Shown one piece after another: positions 34,980 through 44,588 of a stretch of 64,000 nucleotides of DNA. The notes beneath the pieces were generated by a model. The model was not told the DNA's origin. It did no database searches and saw only the letters and a program-made list of their open reading frames with translations. The translations under genes and the position numbers were made by a program. Within the stretch, counting starts at the first letter, position 1. The number at the start of each line of letters is the position of its first letter. Origin of the DNA: Candidatus Thorarchaeota archaeon MP8T_1 (lineage in GTDB: Archaea > Asgardarchaeota > Thorarchaeia > Thorarchaeales > Thorarchaeaceae); NCBI GenBank assembly GCA_002825465.1, contig PJER01000002.1, forward strand, positions 62,001-126,000, written 5' to 3'.

Positions 34980-35486
34980 ATGAGTTTATTCGAAGATTTT
35001 TCGCCCCCCGATAAGGGATTGAATCCCGGTGAGAAAGTAGTCTGGGACCAGCGTGCTGGTATGGCTGCAAAGATTATGATAGGTGGAACTTTCTGCCTTG
35101 TCTTTTGGCCCTGGGTCATTTTTGTCATTTGGGGATGGCTGGGTTCATTATTTGCAAACGCTGCACTCATCTTCTTCTTCATTGTGATGTTTATCACGAT
35201 ACTTGATTTTGTGAACTCTCGAAGAACACGATACTATTTCACTACTGAACGGATTGTAGAGGCAAGGGGAGGTCTCATTAGAACACAGATTCCATTGAAG
35301 AATTTTCAAGAAGCTGAAGATGATGTACACATCCAGGTTAAATCCACATATCGTGAAGGTGCAAATCAATTCTATGAGATTAAATTAAAAGATCCTACAT
35401 CAGGTAAAATTCTGATGTTGACTGGAATGGATGAGGATGCCAGAGATACAGTTCTGGGTATTCTGAAATCAGGTTCTAAGATGTAG
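34980..35486 (+). CDS. Membrane protein with bacterial-PH-like domain
   Basis: 168 residues. Two adjacent hydrophobic helices (about 30-80) are followed by a PH-like domain (RRTRYYFTTERIVEARGGLIRTQIPLKNF is the typical YdbS/DUF304 strand pattern). Function of this family is unknown; it often lies in membranes near transporters or proteases. ATG 34980 after tatggtatg without a strong ribosome-binding site. Confidence 0.7.
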   Translation: MSLFEDFSPPDKGLNPGEKVVWDQRAGMAAKIMIGGTFCLVFWPWVIFVIWGWLGSLFANAALIFFFIVMFITILDFVNSRRTRYYFTTERIVEARGGLIRTQIPLKNFQEAEDDVHIQVKSTYREGANQFYEIKLKDPTSGKILMLTGMDEDARDTVLGILKSGSKM

Positions 35487-35605
35487 AAATATTGCGTAGA
35501 TTGTAACATTTGGTGTCCTCATATTGTGTTCTCTTATTGTGCTCACGCTTTATTACTCTATTATCTTCGGATAACATCCATCATCATGGATGTGGAGCCA
35601 GATTT

Positions 35606-37666
35606 ATGATTGAGAAGAAACGATTAACAGTCAAGGAACAAGTGACTCTACCAACCTATGGGTTTTACCCATTTGTTTCGCCAGACTCTTCAAAGGTAAT
35701 GTTTCTCAAAGGTGTACCTAATTTACGGACAAATGAGTTGGAAGTTTTAGGTTTCATCTACAATGTAGAAACAAAAACAACGCACCAATTATTCAAAGGC
35801 AGACGAAATATCAAGTGGCTTGAAAATGACAGTATCTGTTGTTTGAAAAAAGTTCAGCCATCTGGGAATGAACAGATTCATGTATTTCGTGATTTAATCG
35901 GCGAGCCAATTCAGATAACTGACCATTCATCTTCTATCCAAAATTTTGAAGTTTTTAGAGATGGTTTTGTCTTTACATCTGCAAGTATTAGCTTCAAGAA
36001 ATCTGGTAGGATTGGTAACTTCAACTATGTTGAAAATGAAGTACCTAGTACAGGATTGTTTTATGTCAGTACCAAAAGAGCTACACAGAATTTTGAATCA
36101 TCAAGACTAAACTTTACAGACGAAATGACAAAGAAGATACCATCGTTCTTTGAAATCACTAGTCTTCTAGACGAACCCCTCGCAATTGATTCGTACATAG
36201 TGTCACCTGAGAAAAACCGCGTCTATCTCAACTGTCAAACTAGATCTGAGCTTTTCTTTGAAGACGAAACCTCATGTTTTGTTATCGAACTAGATCCTGA
36301 AGCAATTCTAGACAAATTAGAAACTTTGCCCCTTGAAGAAGCACTCTCAACTGTAAAACTGACTAAACTCGCATTACCAAAAGGATACAAGGTTCGTGAA
36401 GTATCTCCAGATGGGAATAAAATTATACTAATCGGAAGAGATATCGAGCAGATTCCAGAATCGCGACCCGATCTCTGGATTCTTGATGTTTCTGAAATGG
36501 AAAATGTACTAGACAAATCTGGACTTGCGGATCATCTGAAATGTATCACAAAGAAAATTGATAGATTTCCTCTCGATGTCCGGTGGTCCGAAATTGGCAT
36601 CTACTTACTACATTGGGAAGAGAGTAGATGTCTAATTAGTAAACTCGATGAGAATGGTGACTTCGAAACCTATTTGATGGGTGATGTATATCCTATAAGC
36701 AATTTCACAATGAACAAGAGCGGACACATAGCATTCTTTGGATTTTCTCCTACAAAATTACACGAGATATACTATGGTAAACCCAGTGAAAGTGGTTGGG
36801 GCCTCACAAGAATAACAAGAGACACTGAAACTTATTCTCACTATGATTTTGGTACTGTTGAATCTATAAAATGGGTCAGTAAAGACGGTACAGAGATTGA
36901 GGGGCTCTTGAGGAAACCATCTAATTTCGACCCGAAGAAGAAGTATCCTCTAATTGTGCATCCTCATGGTGGGCCCCGAGGAAGCTCTAACTTTGCGCTT
37001 TTAGATAATCAGTACTATAGACCTATACATTCGTTTCTAGCCCGAGGAATTCTTATTCTTAATCCAAATTACAGAGGTGGTCTTGGCAAAGGTACAGCAT
37101 TCATGGAACTTAATCACAACAACATGGGTGTCGGTGATATGTGGGATATTGAATCAGGTATAGATTATCTAATTTCACAAGGTTATGTTGATGAAACAAG
37201 GATTGGAATGATGGGGGGCAGCCAAGGTGGATATCTTTCTGCTTTTGGCGGCATGCATACTGATCGTTTTGCCGCTGTAAATGTCCTGTGCGGTGTAAGT
37301 AGTTGGTACATCTACTATATTGGCTCTGATAACCGTCATTCTATTCATCTTACGGGTACACCATATGATCCTGAAAGCAGGGAGTTATACAGGAAGAGTG
37401 CCCCCATAGCTGCAATTGATAGAGCAAAGACTCCCATGTTGATACAACATGGAGAAAAAGATGAGAGAATCACTATCATTAGTGCTCAAGAGTTGTATCG
37501 TGCATTGAAATCCAAAGGAGTTCCAGTAGAACTCTTCTCCTATCCAGACAAAGGTCATGGATTCTTTGTACCACAGGACAATTACGCAGTGATACTTCAG
37601 GTATATCGATGGTTCTGCCACTATCTACTAGGTGAAGAACTCGACTTCTTCAAGGATGATTTTTGA
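35606..37666 (+). CDS. Prolyl oligopeptidase family (S9) serine peptidase
   Basis: 686 residues from ATG 35606, with ggag 9 bp upstream. The frame is open from 35510 but the extra N-terminus has no family match. The N-terminal part (about 30-400) is a beta-propeller-like region; the C-terminal 250 residues are an alpha/beta hydrolase with the nucleophile in GGSQGGY (S539), an acid in HGEKDERI and a final His in DKGHGF. LIVHPHGGPRG supplies the oxyanion loop. Cytosolic acyl-aminoacyl or oligopeptidase activity is likely. It is followed 10 bp later by a broken LLM oxidoreductase gene. Confidence 0.88.
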   Translation: MIEKKRLTVKEQVTLPTYGFYPFVSPDSSKVMFLKGVPNLRTNELEVLGFIYNVETKTTHQLFKGRRNIKWLENDSICCLKKVQPSGNEQIHVFRDLIGEPIQITDHSSSIQNFEVFRDGFVFTSASISFKKSGRIGNFNYVENEVPSTGLFYVSTKRATQNFESSRLNFTDEMTKKIPSFFEITSLLDEPLAIDSYIVSPEKNRVYLNCQTRSELFFEDETSCFVIELDPEAILDKLETLPLEEALSTVKLTKLALPKGYKVREVSPDGNKIILIGRDIEQIPESRPDLWILDVSEMENVLDKSGLADHLKCITKKIDRFPLDVRWSEIGIYLLHWEESRCLISKLDENGDFETYLMGDVYPISNFTMNKSGHIAFFGFSPTKLHEIYYGKPSESGWGLTRITRDTETYSHYDFGTVESIKWVSKDGTEIEGLLRKPSNFDPKKKYPLIVHPHGGPRGSSNFALLDNQYYRPIHSFLARGILILNPNYRGGLGKGTAFMELNHNNMGVGDMWDIESGIDYLISQGYVDETRIGMMGGSQGGYLSAFGGMHTDRFAAVNVLCGVSSWYIYYIGSDNRHSIHLTGTPYDPESRELYRKSAPIAAIDRAKTPMLIQHGEKDERITIISAQELYRALKSKGVPVELFSYPDKGHGFFVPQDNYAVILQVYRWFCHYLLGEELDFFKDDF

Positions 37667-37676
37667 GGTAACAAGA

Positions 37677-38580
37677 ATGTCAGGAAAAAAAGATAAGATT
37701 TGGTGCTGTTATACTCCAAGATTTTCCATTCCAAGATCTAGCTAAGCTATGGCAGAAATTTGAAGCCTTAGGATTTGACTCCACTTGGATTGCTGATCAC
37801 TTTGTGAATTATGCTCATCCTAACAGTCCGTGGCTTGATGGTTGGACCACACTTGCAGGATTGGCAAATTGCACATCTCGAATCCGAATTGGCACTCTAG
37901 CAACATCAATACCCTTTAGACATCCCGCAGTCTTAGCTCGACAGGCAATGACTGTTGATTAAATATCAAATGGCCGCCTGGAAATTGGTATTGGTGCGGG
38001 AGCTCCTGGAAGTATCGATCCGTCATATACTATGACAGGCATCGATGATTGGTCAACTAATGAAAGAACTGAGAGATTGAAGGAACAAGTAGAGATTCTT
38101 GACACGATGTTACGAAATAAAACCTCTAGCTATGATGGGAAATACTACCAAATTAAAGAAGCAATAATAGCTCCAGGTCCTGTACAGAAACCTAGACCTC
38201 CTCTTGTTGTAGCTGCGCATATGAAACCATCTCTGAGAATTGCTGCAGAACTAGCTGATACATGGGTTTCTTATGGATCTGATTTTGGTTCACCCTCTGA
38301 GCTAGTTGTAGAAAAGACTCAGAAACGAATTGATTTTATTGATAATTATTGCGAGAAAATTGGTCGCGATCCAGGGTCTCTCAGAAGATCCCTATTGATA
38401 TTCGGGGAAGAGGCTAACTACGCATTTGCTTCAGAAGAAAAATTCACAGAGATTGTGAAAAGATACACTTCACTTGGAATCAATGAGTTGGTGTTCTTCT
38501 ATCCCTTCTTTGCACCAGAACAAATTCCTATGTTTGAAATAATAGCGAAGAAAACAATTCCATCACTCAAGGAAAAATGA
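37677..38580 (+). pseudogene. Broken LLM-class flavin oxidoreductase (luciferase-like)
   Basis: A luciferase-like monooxygenase of about 300 codons with two lesions. From ATG 37677, a run of seven A (37685-37691) shifts the frame; six A would join the start to KIRFGAVILQDFPFQD. Further on, an in-frame TAA (37960-37962) interrupts TVD-ISNGRLEIGIGAG, where intact relatives read VDHISNGR or similar. Everything else, including LWQKFEALGFDSTWIADHF and the C-terminal half from 38032, looks family-like. The start overlaps the tail of the S9 peptidase operon and the gene ends in an ATGA overlap with the next frame. It is either a genuine pseudogene or carries sequencing or assembly errors. Confidence 0.8.
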
Positions 38581-38642
38581 ATTCTGATCGATTACGTCAA
38601 TACGGTCATTGAAAAGCAAAGAATATCGATATTATTGATGAT

Positions 38643-39587
38643 ATGATGGAACGAATCTGGGAAACTAATCTTGAACAAGGAATTCCTGACTCTATTTACA
38701 AGTACCGCGTAACTTCAGTCAAACATCTCCAAGAACTTCAAGATGATTTTGAAACCATAGATGCTGAAGGAAAGGTTAGTAACAATCCCGTCTTTAGAAG
38801 TTATATTGAGCAGCAACAACATCACCTACCAGATTCAATTCCTGATGCAAAATCGGTAATAGTATTGGCTGTATTCACACCATTGATGATTGCAGAATTC
38901 ATTCATCGGGGGAAGACTCACGATATATTGGTTCCCCACTACTATGAGGATGGAATTACTGAAGAGCATCTGAAAACTACAATCCAGAATCAAATAATTC
39001 ATGATGATCGATTTCATATTGAGAATGCCAAGATGCATGTTCTTCTCAAGCGTCTAGCAGTAAGAACTGGCCTCGGAAAATACGGTCGTAATAATATCTG
39101 CTATGTTGAGGGTATGGGTAGTTTTCACAAGCTGTTTGCTTTCTTTACAGATTTTGAGTTTGAAGAAGACAACTGGCAGGAAGTGACACTGATGGACTCA
39201 TGCACTAATTGTAATGTGTGTCTGAATCAATGTCCCACAGGTGCTATCTCCGAGAGGAATTTTGTCATCGATGTGGAAAAATGTATCCCATTATACAATG
39301 AAGTGCCTGGAGAAATTCCCAATTGGATCAATCCATCTGCTCACACAGCTCTCATGGGATGTATGAGATGTCAATTACCTTGCCCTGCGAACAATAAAGT
39401 TGTCACCATGACTCAGAAGTTGTGCTCAGTCACCGAAGAAGAAACAATGAATATTCTTGATGGGACATCGGATGAAGCTCTTATCCTGACACTATCTAAG
39501 AAACTTCGAATGTTTATACCTGAACATGCATACTACTACTATCCTGTGATTTCAAGAAATCTTAGATTGTTAATCCGTGATGATTAA
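38643..39587 (+). CDS. Double [4Fe-4S] QueG-like reductase (possible 5' truncation)
   Basis: 314 residues from ATG 38643. Two ferredoxin-type clusters are visible: CTNCNVCLNQCPTGAI and GCMRCQLPCPAN, the double-cluster layout of epoxyqueuosine reductase QueG. VRTGLGKYGRNNICYV precedes them. Archaea make archaeosine rather than queuosine, so the substrate is uncertain and may be another cobalamin- or flavin-linked reduction. In the same frame, codons from an ATG at 38577 (overlapping the previous stop) read MNSDRLRQYGH, then TGA (38610-38612), then KAKNIDIIDDM into this gene. The original gene may have started at 38577. Confidence 0.72.
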   Translation: MMERIWETNLEQGIPDSIYKYRVTSVKHLQELQDDFETIDAEGKVSNNPVFRSYIEQQQHHLPDSIPDAKSVIVLAVFTPLMIAEFIHRGKTHDILVPHYYEDGITEEHLKTTIQNQIIHDDRFHIENAKMHVLLKRLAVRTGLGKYGRNNICYVEGMGSFHKLFAFFTDFEFEEDNWQEVTLMDSCTNCNVCLNQCPTGAISERNFVIDVEKCIPLYNEVPGEIPNWINPSAHTALMGCMRCQLPCPANNKVVTMTQKLCSVTEEETMNILDGTSDEALILTLSKKLRMFIPEHAYYYYPVISRNLRLLIRDD

Positions 39588-39588
39588 G

Positions 39589-40962
39589 CTACTGAACATG
39601 TCTTTTTCTACCAATTAATATGATAAAGACTACAAGCAAAATTGAAGCTCCAGTTGCTACTGCTAACGTTGGGAGTAGAAATCCTGTTGTTATTGCATGG
39701 GTTGTATTTGTATTCGAAATTGATGGCGTACTTGTATCTACTGTTGGTGATGTTTCAATTGGTGTTGAAGTTGTTTCTGTCGGTTCTGGATCTGGAGGTG
39801 GTCCAGTAATGGGTATGAACTCATACCATGATGGTATTGGATTTATTGGATTTGCATGAGGTCGAGGATCATTGTTATCTCCACCTGCAATCAACTTGGG
39901 TAAATCCAGAATCCCATTTTCATCAGTATCATTAGCTATCCACTCATGCCAATAATTGTCTGTGAAGACATTGTTACTTCCATAGTCCCAGGCTTGGTGT
40001 TCTCCATTATCATAGAAATCGTTCAGCTCAATACGGCTATTGTCCGATTCGTGGAGGTTAATTCCTTCTGTGTCAAATCCAATCACTACATTGTTCTTTA
40101 TTACTGCCTCACCACTTCCCGAAAAAAGATGAATTCCACATTCTTCTCCATTATAGATGAGATTGTTTCTAATCTCATTTCCAGGTTTTGAAACTGAGAT
40201 CCCATCGCTACCCATATTGTAAATTTCATTATCTCGAATAATATTGTCCTCAGTCTGTATATCTACTCCTCGAAGAGAAATTTCATGAATTGTGTTATGT
40301 TGAACAGTATTTCCATTGGACTCTTCCCAAAACATGAATCCGTATGGCGAACCATACACCTCATTATAGAGGATGTTATTGCCTACGCTGTCAACCCATC
40401 CTAGGACACCACCTTCTCCTTCGTCGATGAAGGTATTTCCAATGATGATGTTATTATTGCTATATTCTAATAGAACTCCATCCCATGATTGGTTGTAAAA
40501 TGTGTTACCTGAAAATACACAATCCTCGACCCTAATCCCATGTATCCCAACAGCACCACGAACAAAGTAATTGTTTGCAATCTTTCCATTCCGAAGATTT
40601 CCTATAACAATCTCACAATATCTATCATCAATTCCATCTAATACATTGTTCTTGAATTCCCAGTAAAGGTCTGTGTTGTCAACAACAAAGTGATGTACGT
40701 ATCCACGAAAATGGTACCCTTCAATGATTATTGGGTCCCACTCGAATCCCTTTCCTGGCCAATTATTTTCTGCCGCCATCTGGAGGAGTTCATCGTTTCC
40801 ATTTATTGCCATGTATTCGATCTCAATGAGGTCTGAAATATCGAATTTAGGTGAATGATTAATTTCGCTCGAGGTTATAGTAGAGGCTGTGGTCATTCCT
40901 GTACAAATGAGAAGTAGTATGAATTGTATACAAACGAAATATTGTCTACCATCAATTCTCAT
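39589..40962 (-). CDS. Beta-helix (NosD/CASH-like) surface protein with C-terminal anchor
   Basis: About 457 residues. Signal peptide from ATG 40962 (MRIDGRQYFVCIQFILLLICTG); an in-frame upstream TTG at 41007 is less likely. The middle (about 100-330) is a right-handed parallel beta-helix with many NxI and NTF turns (GNTFYNQ, NNIIIGNTF, NTIHEIS), as in NosD and CASH domains that bind or process polysaccharides. A Thr/Pro-rich stalk (PTETTSTPIETSPTVDT) and membrane helix end in IGRKRHVQ. No catalytic residues can be assigned. Confidence 0.78.
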   Translation of the reverse strand: MRIDGRQYFVCIQFILLLICTGMTTASTITSSEINHSPKFDISDLIEIEYMAINGNDELLQMAAENNWPGKGFEWDPIIIEGYHFRGYVHHFVVDNTDLYWEFKNNVLDGIDDRYCEIVIGNLRNGKIANNYFVRGAVGIHGIRVEDCVFSGNTFYNQSWDGVLLEYSNNNIIIGNTFIDEGEGGVLGWVDSVGNNILYNEVYGSPYGFMFWEESNGNTVQHNTIHEISLRGVDIQTEDNIIRDNEIYNMGSDGISVSKPGNEIRNNLIYNGEECGIHLFSGSGEAVIKNNVVIGFDTEGINLHESDNSRIELNDFYDNGEHQAWDYGSNNVFTDNYWHEWIANDTDENGILDLPKLIAGGDNNDPRPHANPINPIPSWYEFIPITGPPPDPEPTETTSTPIETSPTVDTSTPSISNTNTTHAITTGFLLPTLAVATGASILLVVFIILIGRKRHVQ

Positions 40963-41046
40963 TAGATCAAATTCTCCAAAGCAATGGATGTTCTTCATAC
41001 ACTTCAAAACTAGTTATTAATACACCATTTGACGCCATCAGAGTCT

Positions 41047-41085
41047 AAAAAAAAGAAGGTGGGAAGGCGAGAGAAGTGCCTTCCC
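41047..41085 (-). terminator. Terminator of the subtilase gene
   Basis: On the minus strand, the stem GGGAAGGC/GCCTTCCC (41061-41068, 41078-41085) with a 9-nt loop is followed by CTTC and eight T (41047-41054), 10 bp past the subtilase stop. Confidence 0.7.
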
Positions 41086-41094
41086 TGAGAGATA

Positions 41095-42690
41095 TTATCC
41101 TGTTGCACCATCGGCTTGAATGAATCCGGCACCCTGAACAGTGCTGTCATATCCAAGATCGACAGCAGTATCCTGTAAATGTCCCTCGAGCCAAGCGACA
41201 CTCTGGGTTCCAAATGCATCAAACATTAATGCAAAAACTCCGGATGTTTGTGGACAGCTAAAACTAGTACCGCTAATGTAGTAGTATCCACCATAGTATG
41301 GGAGAACTAGGTTCTCACCAATACCAGTCACATCGACTTTACCACGCGATGAGAAATCAGAAACAAACACATCTGAGAAATCATTCTCTGGAATGTCAGT
41401 CCAAATCCCAGTGAGTCCATAAGCACCAGTCAGACCAACATAACCCGCAGCAGCTACTGATGTGGTATCTGCTAGATTTGCAGGGTATGCAGTAGTGTCG
41501 GCTGCGGGTCCGTCATTACCAGCTGATGTACAGACCACAATTCCTTCATTCTCAGCATTGGCTATTGCTGAATTTAGTGCAGTATTGGTATTATCATATC
41601 CTAGGGACATTGATACAATCATGTTGTAGCTACTGAGATCTCCTGCATGAAGTGTTCGAGCATAGTTGATACAGTTTGCCCAATTGTTAAGCATAGTAGT
41701 CGATGTTACTCCACCACCAATCCAGTAGACACATCGTAGCATAACGATTTTGGCATCCTCTGCAACGCCGTTGATCCAATAGTCTGTAGTACTATCCAAT
41801 CTATATCCAATTATTGTGCCAGTTACAGCTGAACCATGTCCCTCTGTATCCTCGTTCCACGCTACGTTATCCAATCCAAGTTCCTGAGTATAGCTTCTGC
41901 AGTATTGAGTTAGAATATTCTCTTGTGGGAAATAATCCTCCCATACATCAACAAGTCCAGTGTCAATAACTACGACAACAGATCCAGCACCGGTGTAACT
42001 TGTCTTTTCTACATCAATGACGTCATTCCACCAAGGCATCATGTTTGGCAATGTGTCCTTGCTCCAACCTTGGCCACCACCATTGGAGACAGTTACAGTA
42101 TTGGTGTCATCACCGGTAAGACCTCCAGTGTCAGTTGCCTCTGCATAGATAGCATGGGATCCATCCGAGTAGGAAGTTGTATCCCAATTATAGGAGTACG
42201 CGGTTGCTACATATGCACCATCTATGTAGATGTCAGGTACAATTGTGTCCTCGTCTGAAACTGAGACTGTAATCATTGTAGTTCCTGATACTGTAGCACC
42301 GTTAGCAGGAGCTGTTATAATGACTGTTGGGGGTGTATTGATTGTTCCACCATTACTTACTGTTACAGCAATGGTATCAGAAGCGCCTCGAGCCTTTGCT
42401 CTAATGCTGTGTGTACCATCAGCATATCCTGTAGTATCCCAGACATAGCTATACGCAGTAGCGACAGTAATGCCATCTATATAGATTCTAGGTGTGCTTG
42501 AGGCACTAACAGTAATCATCACAAACCCAGATACAATAGATCCATCAGATGGATTTGTGATTGTACAGTATTTTGCCATCAACATTGACCGTGGCTCTAC
42601 GTCAACTGATTCCGCTTGAACTGTTGCAAAGCCTAGTGAGCATACAAATAGGCTGATGATAAACAATCCTAGCAGTACGTTCCTTTTCAT
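41095..42690 (-). CDS. Secreted subtilisin-like serine protease (S8) with Ig-like domains
   Basis: 531 residues from ATG 42690 with a signal peptide ending near residue 27 (VQAES). Two Ig-like domains (about 40-115 and 120-205) share the phrase YIDGxxVATAYSYxWDTT. The catalytic triad is D243 (VVVVIDTGLVD), H285 (EGHGSAV) and S476 (GTSFSCPQTSG), with oxyanion N392 (SAGNDGPA). Full and apparently active. The gene has no C-terminal anchor, so it may be released. It diverges from the small secreted gene at 42853, with TATA-like boxes for both directions in between. Confidence 0.92.
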   Translation of the reverse strand: MKRNVLLGLFIISLFVCSLGFATVQAESVDVEPRSMLMAKYCTITNPSDGSIVSGFVMITVSASSTPRIYIDGITVATAYSYVWDTTGYADGTHSIRAKARGASDTIAVTVSNGGTINTPPTVIITAPANGATVSGTTMITVSVSDEDTIVPDIYIDGAYVATAYSYNWDTTSYSDGSHAIYAEATDTGGLTGDDTNTVTVSNGGGQGWSKDTLPNMMPWWNDVIDVEKTSYTGAGSVVVVIDTGLVDVWEDYFPQENILTQYCRSYTQELGLDNVAWNEDTEGHGSAVTGTIIGYRLDSTTDYWINGVAEDAKIVMLRCVYWIGGGVTSTTMLNNWANCINYARTLHAGDLSSYNMIVSMSLGYDNTNTALNSAIANAENEGIVVCTSAGNDGPAADTTAYPANLADTTSVAAAGYVGLTGAYGLTGIWTDIPENDFSDVFVSDFSSRGKVDVTGIGENLVLPYYGGYYYISGTSFSCPQTSGVFALMFDAFGTQSVAWLEGHLQDTAVDLGYDSTVQGAGFIQADGATG

Positions 42691-42815
42691 ATATTCTCTC
42701 TCCAATCCTCCTCTGCATAGTGGAAAGAATCCGATAATACAGAGATTATAGTGCATCGGGAGAATGCAACATTACATATATATATTGCGAGAAAATCCCC
42801 ATTTGGGAGAATGGT

Positions 42816-42827
42816 CAATATATTTAA
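42816..42827 (+). promoter_or_regulatory. TATA box of the small secreted protein gene
   Basis: caatatatttaag, about 26-37 bp before the ATG at 42853, which fits a nearly leaderless transcript. A separate tatatatat run at 42777-42785 serves the divergent subtilase. Confidence 0.45.
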
Positions 42828-42852
42828 GAAAGTTTGATTTTCCCCAACTATT

Positions 42853-43323
42853 ATGAAGCGTGGAAGAAGATACGGGCTGCTAGCTTTGCTATCTGTGATT
42901 ATATTTTTTGGATCTGTTCAGAACGTAGCCGCGTTGGTTGATTGGGTTGATATCTCAATAGACCATGCCTACTATTATGATCTTGATGCAGATGGCGCAA
43001 GTGATGATGTGCTTGTTAATATGACATGTACAGTCTTTGCTGGGATTAGGAATCCTCAGCGTTCAGAGTATTGGATAAAACTAACACTTCCTTCTGGATT
43101 GGCATTTCTGGTTATTATTGAGGTCACAGGGAGATACAACTGTCTTGTGATGTCATTAAGGATGTATGATACAGCAATAGAGCCTGGATGGTATAATGTT
43201 CAGGTTGATGCGTACAGTTATGGTATTCACAAAGGACATTCGAGAGCAACATACGATTTTGACCCTCCGACTGGTCAGGGAACTGGACAACCTACTGCTG
43301 AACTCTTAGCTTGGGCTGCATGA
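42853..43323 (+). CDS. Small secreted protein, unrecognised
   Basis: 156 residues with a signal peptide (MKRGRRYGLLALLSVIIFF...). The mature part has a beta-strand pattern with YYYDLDADGASDDVLVNM, an Asp-rich turn that could bind calcium. No membrane anchor. It lies next to the subtilase gene on the divergent strand and may be its inhibitor, chaperone or substrate; that link is inference from position. Confidence 0.6.
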   Translation: MKRGRRYGLLALLSVIIFFGSVQNVAALVDWVDISIDHAYYYDLDADGASDDVLVNMTCTVFAGIRNPQRSEYWIKLTLPSGLAFLVIIEVTGRYNCLVMSLRMYDTAIEPGWYNVQVDAYSYGIHKGHSRATYDFDPPTGQGTGQPTAELLAWAA

Positions 43324-43373
43324 TGCAATAATGGGATATTCATGGATGAAAAAATGGAGAGTAGCTAAAACCT

Positions 43374-44480
43374 TTGACAAACCAACTCAGCGGGAAGCTC
43401 CTATCGCTTCTCATCGCACTCCAAGAAAGTCCAATGGCTCGTATCGAGCAACTAGCTACAAGAGTGAATGTTTCACGTACTACTGTGTCTAGAGACCTCA
43501 AATGGTTAAGTGGTAAGCATTCAACTTCTTCAAGGAGGTTTTTCCGCGTTGGCCCCGAACTCAACGAGTTCGCGCTTGGTTTAGAAACTGTTGATGTTTT
43601 CCTAGAGACCTCCAGATTCGAATCTTTATCTACTCTCGAAAAGATGTGTGAAGTTCATCCATATACAAAATATCGGGCACGATGCTTTGGTGCTCATCCC
43701 GGATTATTCGCTCAATTTAGAATTCCGATCGGAACCAGTCATCACATTGAATCCCTTCTCAAGAAACTTAAGACTATGAAACACATCGAGAAGTACTCAG
43801 TCCTACCTACCCTTGGTGCGAATCCGATATTTTCTGTTACTCGACTAGAACACTGGAATAGTGACTCGTTTACATGGGATTTTGATTGGGAAAAGTGGTC
43901 AAAAGATAGAGATCAAACTCACCCAAAACCACCATCACAACCAGGTCCTCAAATAGAACTTCTTGAGAGTAGAGATATCAATATTCTCAATCAACTCGGT
44001 CACGGCGCTCGAAGAAAGCAAAAGGCAATCATTCAAGATCTGAAAAAGGAAGGTATTCAGATTTCCTCCCAAGATTTCTCAAGAAGATTGGCATTGTTGA
44101 ATGAGAAATTCATCCGCGGGTATATTGTCTACCTGGATACTGATGCCTTTGATTTATACAGCAATGTACTACTAACTGCGAATTGTGAACCTGATTTTGC
44201 AGAACAGTTGGGACAACGAATGAAAGCAAATCCAATACCATTCCAGTCGACATTGAAAGTGAAAGGTGGTTTCCTCCTATGGTTTCTAAGATTGCCTCCA
44301 AGTCATCTCTCAACATTTTTGGCGTATCTCCAAGAACAGGTGACAGATCTAAATCTATCCCTACTTGACTATCAAACAAGTCAGGTCTACGGTGTTTGGT
44401 CAGGTGCTTTTATTGATGAAGAAAAGAAATGGCGAACTGATCAAAAATTCATGATCTCGAATGTAATTGATGCAATTTAA
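43374..44480 (+). CDS. Lrp-like double-HTH transcriptional regulator
   Basis: 368 residues; TTG 43374 is the first codon used here, with an in-frame ATG at 43434 as a shorter alternative. N-terminal HTH: MARIEQLATRVNVSRTTVSRDLKWL. A second HTH-like region is near 195-245 (GARRKQKAIIQDLKKEGIQISSQDFSRRLALL). Between and after them are alpha/beta segments like RAM domains. It lies 108 bp upstream of a membrane histidine kinase and may be its partner or target gene. Confidence 0.65.
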   Translation: MTNQLSGKLLSLLIALQESPMARIEQLATRVNVSRTTVSRDLKWLSGKHSTSSRRFFRVGPELNEFALGLETVDVFLETSRFESLSTLEKMCEVHPYTKYRARCFGAHPGLFAQFRIPIGTSHHIESLLKKLKTMKHIEKYSVLPTLGANPIFSVTRLEHWNSDSFTWDFDWEKWSKDRDQTHPKPPSQPGPQIELLESRDINILNQLGHGARRKQKAIIQDLKKEGIQISSQDFSRRLALLNEKFIRGYIVYLDTDAFDLYSNVLLTANCEPDFAEQLGQRMKANPIPFQSTLKVKGGFLLWFLRLPPSHLSTFLAYLQEQVTDLNLSLLDYQTSQVYGVWSGAFIDEEKKWRTDQKFMISNVIDAI

Positions 44481-44588
44481 TTCTCTATGTCTATTAAACT
44501 TAGAAAGTAGTAATATAATTCCAGAAGACTTACATTAAGCATTGCTTATATTGTTGGGATTGATTAAGATAACTGGGGATGCTACGTA

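Noticed and set aside
38610..38612. UGA as selenocysteine or recoded codon
   Set aside because: No SECIS-like element or expected Sec position; an ordinary lesion or non-translated upstream frame is simpler.
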